From positions 1 through 46,517 of the IMG/VR virus record IMGVR_UViG_3300036045_000514: a stretch of 46,517 nucleotides of DNA; one strand, given 5' to 3'. The stretch comes from a virus. The notes beneath the pieces are model-generated. The model saw only the letters and a program-made list of their open reading frames with translations. It did not search any database and was not told where the DNA came from. The position numbers and the translations under genes are program-made. This document shows positions 1-5,050 of this stretch, in pieces (the stretch's first letter is position 1; each line of letters starts with the position of its first letter).

Positions 1-150
1 ATGATCACGTACAATCAATATTCCGATTTAGTCGAGGCAGAAGAGCATAATTTATCCGGATACGGTTGTGCTGCGTCGCGGCGGGCATCGCCTGCGGGTG
101 GTGGGTTAGCGAGCAAGGCGGAAAACCTCAAAAGTGGGGGGGGCAAATAC

Positions 151-179
151 TTGACAATATACGATAAATCGATTACACT
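151..179 (+). promoter_or_regulatory. Sigma70-type promoter P1 (TTGACA-N17-TACACT)
   Basis: A consensus -35 box TTGACA (151-156), a 17-base spacer and a -10 box TACACT (174-179) point toward the gene at 222. The same two hexamers with the same spacing recur at 25244-25272, the other rightward promoter of this genome. A run of eight G lies just upstream (136-143). The promoter is inferred from sequence only. Confidence 0.75.
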
Positions 180-187
180 GTATTTGT

Positions 188-225
188 AAGTCGAGTGACT
201 TGCATAGTTGCAATCGAGTGATTGC
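188..225 (+). other. Two tandem GAGT-loop hairpins in the P1 leader
   Basis: AAGTC-GAGT-GACTT (188-201) and GCAATC-GAGT-GATTGC (210-225) are two perfect short inverted repeats with the same GAGT loop, placed back to back in the expected 5' leader of the first gene. The second stem includes the probable TTG start codon (222-224). This suggests a binding site for a regulator on DNA or RNA, or control of initiation. The role is inference. Confidence 0.5.
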
Positions 226-548
226 AGAAAGATAATCTAATAATCGCTAACATTTCCTCCACTACCTTCTCCAAGTCTGACATCCAGTTCGTCTACGAAG
301 CGTTGCGGGATCGCGTCATTCACCCTGATGGCAAATTTGACAACGCTGGTCGCTGGTATCCCAGCGAAGCGGAAGATTGCGGCGTCAGCCGCGTCATTTG
401 CACCCCCTCGCGCGCCTACCCCTATTCCTACATGATCGCCTGCCGCACCCGCAAGCACGTTGCAAAACTTGCTGAGCAGTCTCCGGCGCTGTTTGAGCGT
501 CATCTGGCGGAAGCCTGCCGCCGTGCTGCTGAACGCAAGGCGTCCTAA
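222..548 (+). CDS. Hypothetical protein (108 aa)
   Basis: First rightward gene behind promoter P1. The start is an unusual TTG codon at 222: an in-frame stop (TGA, 219-221) lies directly before it and no ATG follows for about 70 codons. No clear Shine-Dalgarno precedes it, and the start codon sits inside a hairpin stem. The product has a polar N-terminus, a middle part with Trp, Tyr and one of its Cys residues, and a basic helical C-terminus ending in an Arg/Ala-rich stretch. I recognise no family. The 3' half resembles a small nucleic-acid-associated protein only in charge. It is followed by a GC-rich hairpin at 564-585 and then the gene at 662. Confidence 0.6.
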   Translation: MQKDNLIIANISSTTFSKSDIQFVYEALRDRVIHPDGKFDNAGRWYPSEAEDCGVSRVICTPSRAYPYSYMIACRTRKHVAKLAEQSPALFERHLAEACRRAAERKAS

Positions 549-563
549 TCTGTGGTCGTGCGA

Positions 564-585
564 GCGCGGCAGCGTGCTGCCGCGC
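564..585 (+). terminator. GC-rich hairpin after the first gene
   Basis: GCGCGGCAGC (564-573) and GCTGCCGCGC (576-585) are perfect inverted arms of 10 bases. No strong T-run follows, so it may be a weak terminator or an mRNA-stabilising stem rather than a full intrinsic terminator. Confidence 0.4.
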
Positions 586-661
586 TGCCACTGTTTGAGT
601 CGGTGGTAGGTGCGCGTGTGCGCATTTAGGCGTACAGGTTAAGTGACCGAAAAGGCAAACC

Positions 662-1540
662 ATGAACGTGCTAGTGAAATACAAAGTATCAGATGGTGTG
701 GTCAAGCAGCATTTCGTCAAAACGGGCGAAATCCTGCCAGTCGAGCATCAGTTCCAGATCGACGCCGCGCTGCCAGAGCTTCAACCGTTGCGCGAGGAAA
801 TGGAATTATATCACGCGCTGGGACGCGATGCGAGCCCGCGCCCCTACCTCGCGGGCTCGTACCGCCAGGAAGGACTTGGTGCGCCAAGTGCATTTGCGCC
901 TGTTGACGTTCACCCCGATCAGTTGCAAACGCAGCAGCAAAAAATCGATTTCCTGCTGGCTGACCTTGCCGAACGCCCGCGCCGACATCAGCAGCACCAG
1001 GCGTATCTTGAAAAGGAGGCGGCGTATCGCCGCAAAGCGACCGAAGACGTTTGGCGCCCGATCTACCGCGCCGCAATCACTGCGCTGAATAATGACGACT
1101 TGCCATATTCGATGTCCGAGCAGCCGAAATGGACGCCCGGTAGCGAACTCGCGCAGCTGCGCGATGAATATGAGGCGGCGAAAGCTGCGTACGATGCGCG
1201 CCAGGCGCAAGCCAAAGCGCAGTACGAAGCGGACATGAAGGTGTGGATCGATGCGCATGGCAGCGAACGCCTGCGCATGGCTTACCGACAAGGTTACAGC
1301 GTTACTCGCCTGTACGCAGAAGAACGCTCGGCGACAGAATACCCGGAATATTATCTAGATTACGATGACACCGCAGAATGGACAAATCGCGCTTCTCCAA
1401 GCCAAGCGGCGATGGAGGAGGCGGTGCGGGTGGGCGGGCGCGTCGTCTGGGTCAAGAACAGCGACGAAGAAAACGGGGAAGCTGTAGTGGTTCGTGGCTT
1501 TCTGCGTAAGTACAATCTGTTTAAGTTTTACGCCGAATAA
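662..1540 (+). CDS. Hypothetical protein (292 aa)
   Basis: ATG at 662 follows an AAAAGG ribosome binding site in the stretch AAAAGGCAAACC. The N-terminal 30 residues form a compact beta-rich start (MNVLVKYKV). The middle (about 95-215) is highly charged and helical, rich in Gln, Ala, Arg and Glu, and likely coiled coil. The C-terminus holds an acidic YLDYDD patch and ends in a small beta-rich segment (GGRVVWVKN) with aromatic residues. I recognise no family, and no membrane segment or signal is seen. It sits between two hairpins (564-585 and 1551-1566) in the rightward accessory region, probably transcribed from P1 with the gene before it. Confidence 0.75.
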   Translation: MNVLVKYKVSDGVVKQHFVKTGEILPVEHQFQIDAALPELQPLREEMELYHALGRDASPRPYLAGSYRQEGLGAPSAFAPVDVHPDQLQTQQQKIDFLLADLAERPRRHQQHQAYLEKEAAYRRKATEDVWRPIYRAAITALNNDDLPYSMSEQPKWTPGSELAQLRDEYEAAKAAYDARQAQAKAQYEADMKVWIDAHGSERLRMAYRQGYSVTRLYAEERSATEYPEYYLDYDDTAEWTNRASPSQAAMEEAVRVGGRVVWVKNSDEENGEAVVVRGFLRKYNLFKFYAE

Positions 1541-1550
1541 ATCAACGCGC

Positions 1551-1566
1551 CCCCGCAGTTGCGGGG
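1551..1566 (+). terminator. Hairpin after the 292-aa gene
   Basis: CCCCGC (1551-1556), loop AGTT, GCGGGG (1561-1566) lies 11 bases past the stop of the preceding gene. There is no T-tract. It is a probable weak terminator or mRNA-stabilising stem. Confidence 0.4.
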
Positions 1567-1584
1567 CGTCCAAACGGGGGGCGT

Positions 1585-1751
1585 ATGAATTGGTATGAAA
1601 TCGGCAAGTTCGCGGCATCATCGCGGCGCGCATGGGCGTTGAGCCAAGAATCATCAATGGAAGAGTGCACATAGCTCGGCTGCGCGGGATGAATTTCGCC
1701 CGCCGCCGCAAGCCACGTCAGTCACGCAAGCGCAGCGACACGAACGAATGA
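1585..1751 (+). CDS. Possible small gene in two frames (29 + 39 codons)
   Basis: ATG at 1585 follows a G-rich ribosome binding site and opens a 29-codon frame (MNWYEIGKFAA...) ending in TAG at 1672-1674. In another frame an ATG at 1632 opens 39 codons (MGVEPRIINGRVHIARL...) ending in TGA at 1749-1751, with a very basic C-terminus (ARRRKPRQSRKR). Joined near 1620 they would read as one protein of about 55 residues with a DNA-binding-like composition. It may be two overlapping tiny genes, a frameshifted small gene, or chance. Confidence is low. Confidence 0.3.
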
Positions 1752-1785
1752 CCGCCGCGCGTCGGTTACGCGCATAGAGCGATAA

Positions 1786-1815
1786 AGCGCCCGGCTCAGC
1801 GCTGAGCCGGGCGCT
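1786..1815. terminator. Perfect 30-bp palindrome between convergent genes
   Basis: The arms AGCGCCCGGCTCAGC (1786-1800) and GCTGAGCCGGGCGCT (1801-1815) are exact inverse complements. The element lies between the rightward region and the leftward gene at 1821, so it can serve as a bidirectional terminator. A short T-stretch (TTTAT) follows on the minus strand. Confidence 0.75.
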
Positions 1816-1820
1816 GCTTG

Positions 1821-2045
1821 TTATCCTTCACGCAAACGCCGAAGCTCTTCCGTCACGTCGTCAGGCACGCGCCGCCCACCCCACGTCGGGCGTTTCTCTA
1901 CAAGCATGTAACCCTGTTCTAATAAGTACGGGCGTAGTGCGTCTATCACAACTTGCGCACGCGCAATTCCATTCTGACCTGCAAGCGCGTCCACTGCCGC
2001 AAGTTCGTCAAGTGTCAACCGAATTTCCAGCCTGTGCGTTTGCAT
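1821..2045 (-). CDS. Ribbon-helix-helix-like small DNA-binding protein (74 aa)
   Basis: The N-terminal 40 residues show a strand with alternating residues (HRLEIRLTLDEL) followed by two helices (LAAVDALAGQNGIARAQVVIDALRPYL). This matches the ribbon-helix-helix pattern of small phage and plasmid repressors or antitoxins. The C-terminal 30 residues are polar and hold a Trp-Gly-Gly segment. ATG at 2045 is preferred over the TTG three bases upstream because of the GGGCGGGTG ribosome binding site. The gene is transcribed alone, leftward, from a promoter that shares its -35 region with the divergent rightward promoter. A role as autoregulator of that promoter pair is likely but inferred. Confidence 0.7.
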   Translation of the reverse strand: MQTHRLEIRLTLDELAAVDALAGQNGIARAQVVIDALRPYLLEQGYMLVEKRPTWGGRRVPDDVTEELRRLREG

Positions 2046-2081
2046 CAATCACCCGCCCTTCTATGTAACGATCTTATACCT

Positions 2082-2109
2082 ATTTTATATCACTTTTGTA
2101 GCTTGTCAA
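2082..2109 (-). promoter_or_regulatory. Leftward promoter for the RHH gene (TTGACA-N16-TAAAAT)
   Basis: On the minus strand TTGACA (2109-2104) and TAAAAT (2087-2082) are 16 bases apart, about 40 bases before the RHH start codon. Its -35 box overlaps that of the divergent rightward promoter. Confidence 0.6.
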
Positions 2110-2122
2110 ACTACGTAGCTTG
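2098..2122. promoter_or_regulatory. Putative operator: GTAGCTTG direct repeats plus CTACGTAG palindrome
   Basis: GTAGCTTG occurs at 2098-2105 and 2115-2122, starting 17 bases apart. CTACGTAG (2111-2118) overlaps the second copy. All lie within the overlapping divergent promoters beside the RHH gene, which fits operator half-sites. The assignment is inference. Confidence 0.5.
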
Positions 2123-2131
2123 AAATACAAT
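2103..2131 (+). promoter_or_regulatory. Rightward promoter (TTGTCA-N17-TACAAT)
   Basis: TTGTCA (2103-2108), 17 bases, TACAAT (2126-2131), pointing to the small gene at 2165, which has a strong AGGAGGT ribosome binding site. It is back to back with the leftward promoter. Confidence 0.65.
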
Positions 2132-2164
2132 GGGGTATATCGAGTGAGCAAACAGGAGGTGAAT

Positions 2165-2302
2165 ATGCCAACTCGAATGACACGTAATCAGCGGAAACAA
2201 GCGGGGTGGCTTGTCAAGCGTGGAATGGAGCGAGGTATCGCGATTGCAGTGGTCAGCGCGGTATCCCAGACCATGCGAGACAGCAAGCGCCGCAGCCGCT
2301 GA
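2165..2302 (+). CDS. Small basic protein (45 aa)
   Basis: The start at 2165 is chosen over an upstream in-frame ATG because an excellent AGGAGGT ribosome binding site lies just before it. The product begins MPTRMTRNQRKQAGWL, is strongly basic at both ends (TMRDSKRRSR at the C-terminus) and has a short hydrophobic centre (GIAIAVVSAVS) that could be one weak membrane or amphipathic helix. No family is recognised. It is driven by the TTGTCA/TACAAT promoter and followed by the structured leader of the next gene. Confidence 0.65.
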   Translation: MPTRMTRNQRKQAGWLVKRGMERGIAIAVVSAVSQTMRDSKRRSR

Positions 2303-2307
2303 TTACC

Positions 2308-2341
2308 CTACAGGACACAAATGTAGATTTGTGTCCTGTAG
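2308..2341 (+). other. Perfect 15-bp stem-loop in the 2303-2429 leader
   Basis: CTACAGGACACAAAT (2308-2322), loop GTAG, ATTTGTGTCCTGTAG (2327-2341). The arms match perfectly. It has no T-run after it, so a simple intrinsic terminator is unlikely. It is the first of three stems before the small membrane protein gene at 2430. Confidence 0.7.
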
Positions 2342-2360
2342 AGTGTGCAGCGGTAGTGCG

Positions 2361-2408
2361 CCAAATGCGAGGGCTTCCTGACGCGCATTTGGGGCAATAT
2401 CGCCCCAA
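2361..2408 (+). promoter_or_regulatory. Mutually exclusive stem pair (attenuator-like)
   Basis: CCAAATGCG (2361-2369) pairs with CGCATTTGG (2384-2392). TTGGGGC (2389-2395) pairs with GCCCCAA (2402-2408). The two stems share 2389-2392 and so cannot form fully at the same time. The ribosome binding site of the next gene (about 2418-2423) lies directly after. This resembles attenuation or translational control; function is inferred. Confidence 0.45.
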
Positions 2409-2429
2409 TAGACGTACAGGAGGAAAACC

Positions 2430-2657
2430 GTGAACGTCAACCTTAACAATCGATACTTTATTGCCTCGCTGGTTTGTTTTGCGCTGCTGACTGTTACCGC
2501 TGCACACACCGTCTGGATGAGTATCCAAGTCTGGATTGTGTCAGCACTATCAATGGAACTTGGTATGCTACACAGTCTCATCCTGCTCGCGGGTGTGACA
2601 TGCGCGTTTGTCGGAATACGCGCCAAAACAGCGATAGGAGCGAAAGTATCGAGGTAA
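2430..2657 (+). CDS. Small membrane protein (75 aa)
   Basis: GTG start at 2430 with a strong AGGAGG site seven bases upstream. Two clear hydrophobic helices are visible: residues about 9-28 (YFIASLVCFALLTVTAAHTV) and about 44-63 (ELGMLHSLILLAGVTCAFVG). A short, basic C-terminus follows (RAKTAIGAKVSR). The layout of two membrane spans and a basic tail is like that of small phage membrane proteins, including some holins and superinfection-exclusion proteins, but no family is recognised. The gene follows a long structured leader and ends inside the bidirectional terminator at 2656-2689. Confidence 0.75.
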   Translation: MNVNLNNRYFIASLVCFALLTVTAAHTVWMSIQVWIVSALSMELGMLHSLILLAGVTCAFVGIRAKTAIGAKVSR

Positions 2658-2689
2658 CAAAAAGAGCCGGACATCCGGCTCTTTTTGTT
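2656..2689. terminator. Bidirectional intrinsic terminator
   Basis: AACAAAAAGAGCCGG (2656-2670), loop ACAT, CCGGCTCTTTTTGTT (2675-2689). The stem is perfect, with an A-tract before and a T-tract after, so it works for both the rightward accessory genes and the leftward late operon that ends at 2720. Confidence 0.9.
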
Positions 2690-2698
2690 GGCTGTGCA

Positions 2699-2720
2699 AT
2701 TTTCCGCACGGACGGAAAAT
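2699..2720. repeat. TTCCG palindrome, copy 1
   Basis: ATTTTCCG (2699-2706) and CGGAAAAT (2713-2720) flank six bases. The 16-base core is 2702-2717. It is one of five dispersed sites sharing a TTCCG-N6-CGGAA pattern (others at 8748, 30755, 36911, 42673). This copy lies between the terminator and the stop codon of the holin-like gene. Confidence 0.7.
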
Positions 2721-3100
2721 CAGTTGATCGGTTCGGCGGCGGCTTCGTCTTCGTCTTCAACAAACGAGCTTTCAAGATCTTCCACGCGATCAAACAGGAT
2801 GTTTAATGATTCCCGCAGGCTTTCTAGCGCCACGTCATCCCATTTCGCAGGCGTTGCCTTTGCCTCTTCCATGCGCGCCGCAATGTAGCCATCCAACGCT
2901 TGCTTGCTGGCTTGAGCAAACGAACGCAGAATTTCTCCTAAGACTTCGTTGTCAACGCTTGTGCGCAGGGCGTCAACCGCGCGCAGCAGCACGGGGCGCA
3001 GCAACCAGATCGCCAGCGCAATTGCCACGAGTACAGCAATGCCAACATCAGCGTTGGTGAAAAACTGCCCGATCTCCCTCAGAATGTCGTTAATTTCCAT
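2720..3100 (-). CDS. Holin-like membrane protein (126 aa)
   Basis: The N-terminus has one strong membrane helix at about residues 19-38 (VGIAVLVAIALAIWLLRPVL). A long amphipathic and acidic helical region follows, ending in a very acidic tail (EDEDEAAAEPIN). The start overlaps the end of the endolysin candidate by 11 bases and has a GGGAGAG ribosome binding site. Position as the last gene of the late operon, right after a predicted peptidoglycan-cleaving enzyme, supports a lysis role such as holin or lysis accessory protein. Sequence alone does not prove it: a single membrane span with a cytoplasmic coiled region could also be a tail-associated or regulatory membrane protein. Confidence 0.6.
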   Translation of the reverse strand: MEINDILREIGQFFTNADVGIAVLVAIALAIWLLRPVLLRAVDALRTSVDNEVLGEILRSFAQASKQALDGYIAARMEEAKATPAKWDDVALESLRESLNILFDRVEDLESSFVEDEDEAAAEPIN

Positions 3101-4397
3101 TGTCGGTCTCTCCCTCTTTCGATACTGGCTCTAATTGACTGGCGAAACGCGAATCATCCAGACGGATATGCACGTCTCCGGCAAGCTCTCCAACGAGAAC
3201 GTTGATTGCGGCAAGCGTCGCTTTCATTGCCAGCTTGATACGCGCGGCGCGGTCTGGCTGCAACTTCGGGTGCGGCGGTATGTCAATGCGAATGAAAATG
3301 GCGAGCGGGTCTTCCGGCTGCGGTGGAACAGGCGTCGGCAATGGCACAATGGCTTCCCACGTAAATGGCAGGGCGGCATAGCCCACAACACTGCCCTTGC
3401 GCACCTTACGCCACACGAACCCGGCGGCGGCGTTGGAAAACGCGCTGACGTCCACAACGTCACCTACCACCAGATCGCCCAAGTCGGGGCTGGCGTTTGT
3501 CGGTTCTTGGCGGATGTTGCGGTGTGTGGCGCTTGGTGTATTGCCCACGCTGGTAATGCGCACGGAACGCATGTCACCCCACTCCGGCGGCGCAAGCCGT
3601 GCCGCCGCCATCTTGTTTTGTTCTATCAATTCATCCATAATCGGTATTTCTCCCTCAATGTTGAACGTGTTCCACCCGAATCCATCTCCATAACAGAATA
3701 TGCACGCACTCACTTTATCGCGCCTGTAATGCGCGCCAATGCTGCGCAGGACTTCGACATACTGCTTTGCCGTGATGTGCGCGTGCCAGCCGTCCCCCTG
3801 CCCGCCGCCGATGTCATACCCGCACTCCGTCATGACGATTTCGGGCAGTGGCTTGCCCAGCGCGGCAAACCGCTCCAGCCAAAAACGATAGCGCCCGATG
3901 AGCCAGCCAAACAGCGGATCGCCGCGTTTGGCATACTCGTGCAGTGTCAGCAGATCGGTAGCGCGCCAGCCTTTGATAAGCGTGTCAAACCCGCCTTGCT
4001 GAATTAAGTTTTCGTGCGGATTGCCCATTGCAAAATTAGGGAACGCAAGGCGCGCGTTCGGCATGAGCGTCCGCACATCTACAAGCCACTCGCTCAATCT
4101 CTTACAATCTGTAAGAGTATTGACGACAGGCTCATTTAGCACCTGTAGCACAATGCCATTCGCGACGTGGTACGCATGTTCCTGCACGAACTGCGCGGGC
4201 GTCATGGTTTCATGCAGGCGTGCGTCATCGGGGCGATACTGACGATAGATGACGCCATAACCAACGCTTCGCAATCGCAGTGCCAGCGCGTGATCATCCA
4301 TGACCAGCGTCCAGCGGGGTTTCAGGCGCGCCACGTCTGGCAGTATCCGCGCACTGTTCTTGCGTTGTGGCAGAATGTTAAAGCCAAAAACGCTCAC
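3090..4397 (-). CDS. Endolysin candidate: TIM-barrel glycoside hydrolase plus SH3-like domain
   Basis: This 435-residue protein has an N-terminal region of about 270 residues with a clan GH-A-like pattern: LQVLNEPVVN at about 84-93, where the Glu of NEP fits the acid/base, and IVMTECGYD at about 187-195, where the Glu fits the nucleophile. A bacterial SH3-like segment follows (about 300-355, VGDVVDVSAF...VWRKVRKGSVVGYAAL), which would bind the cell wall. The last 70 residues are charged and include a Pro-rich linker. The start is GTG at 4397, overlapping the upstream stop as GTGA. Position just before the holin-like gene supports cell-wall hydrolysis at lysis. Substrate specificity cannot be read; a virion-associated glycosidase is the alternative. 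Confidence 0.7.
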   Translation of the reverse strand: MSVFGFNILPQRKNSARILPDVARLKPRWTLVMDDHALALRLRSVGYGVIYRQYRPDDARLHETMTPAQFVQEHAYHVANGIVLQVLNEPVVNTLTDCKRLSEWLVDVRTLMPNARLAFPNFAMGNPHENLIQQGGFDTLIKGWRATDLLTLHEYAKRGDPLFGWLIGRYRFWLERFAALGKPLPEIVMTECGYDIGGGQGDGWHAHITAKQYVEVLRSIGAHYRRDKVSACIFCYGDGFGWNTFNIEGEIPIMDELIEQNKMAAARLAPPEWGDMRSVRITSVGNTPSATHRNIRQEPTNASPDLGDLVVGDVVDVSAFSNAAAGFVWRKVRKGSVVGYAALPFTWEAIVPLPTPVPPQPEDPLAIFIRIDIPPHPKLQPDRAARIKLAMKATLAAINVLVGELAGDVHIRLDDSRFASQLEPVSKEGETDNGN

Positions 4398-5023
4398 GGC
4401 ATGACCCCTTCTGCCACTGGCTGTTCGCTCGTGGAGTACTTATCCAGCCGCTCCCGAAGTTCGTCAACCTGGCGGCGTAAGACCGCAATTTCATTGCGGT
4501 CTTCAATGCGCTCTTCCTCCAACGCCTTGATACGCTTTTCAAGTGCTGTGCGCTGCGCTTTCAATGCGCGGTTTTCGATCAGCAGACCATCGCGCTCTTC
4601 GTTGGCAGCATCCCGCGCAGTGGTCAGGACAGCCACGCGCTCCCGAAGTTCGCCGATGTCCTTTTCCAGAAGCGTGACCCGCAAATGCTTCTCGTCTAGC
4701 AGCTTTTGCAGACCCTGAATGGCGGTTTGGTTATCGGCGATGGCATCCCGCAATTGGCGAATTTCAGCGCGCAAGCTGGCGTTTTGGTTCTCGGCACGGT
4801 CTGCGCGCAGTTCGGCTGCAGCAGCGCGGATGCCTGCCTCATTTGCGCGCCTTTCGAGGTCGTTAAGGCGTTCTTTGGTTTGCTCCAGTGTGAACGCTTG
4901 CGCTTTCGCCTCTTGCCTTGACTTTCTGCGCAAATGCTCAATCATGGCGTAACCGCCAGTGACCATCATGCCAAGTAAGGCGACAATCCCCAGCACAACC
5001 TCGTTTATGTATGCTTCTGGCAT
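4394..5023 (-). CDS. Membrane-anchored coiled-coil protein (209 aa)
   Basis: One membrane helix near the N-terminus (about residues 9-26, VVLGIVALLGMMVTGGYA) is followed by a basic patch (HLRRKSRQ) and then about 160 residues of heptad-rich, Glu/Arg/Leu-rich sequence that should form a long coiled coil. It lies between the secreted beta-helix gene and the endolysin candidate, inside the lysis end of the late operon. In phages of double-membrane hosts an inner spanin has this layout, but no outer lipoprotein partner is evident here, so spanin is only one option. A lysis regulator or tail-associated anchor are others. Confidence 0.65.
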   Translation of the reverse strand: MPEAYINEVVLGIVALLGMMVTGGYAMIEHLRRKSRQEAKAQAFTLEQTKERLNDLERRANEAGIRAAAAELRADRAENQNASLRAEIRQLRDAIADNQTAIQGLQKLLDEKHLRVTLLEKDIGELRERVAVLTTARDAANEERDGLLIENRALKAQRTALEKRIKALEEERIEDRNEIAVLRRQVDELRERLDKYSTSEQPVAEGVMP

Positions 5024-5050
5024 GATGGTGTCCTTAGATAGGTTACTAAA

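Noticed and set aside
1-189. 62-codon rightward frame at the window start
   Set aside because: Promoter P1 (151-179) lies inside it, no ribosome binding site is visible at its start, and composition is not protein-like.
3135-4007. 290-codon rightward frame opposite the endolysin candidate
   Set aside because: Arg/Cys/His-rich nonsense composition; the minus strand shows catalytic motifs and operon overlap.
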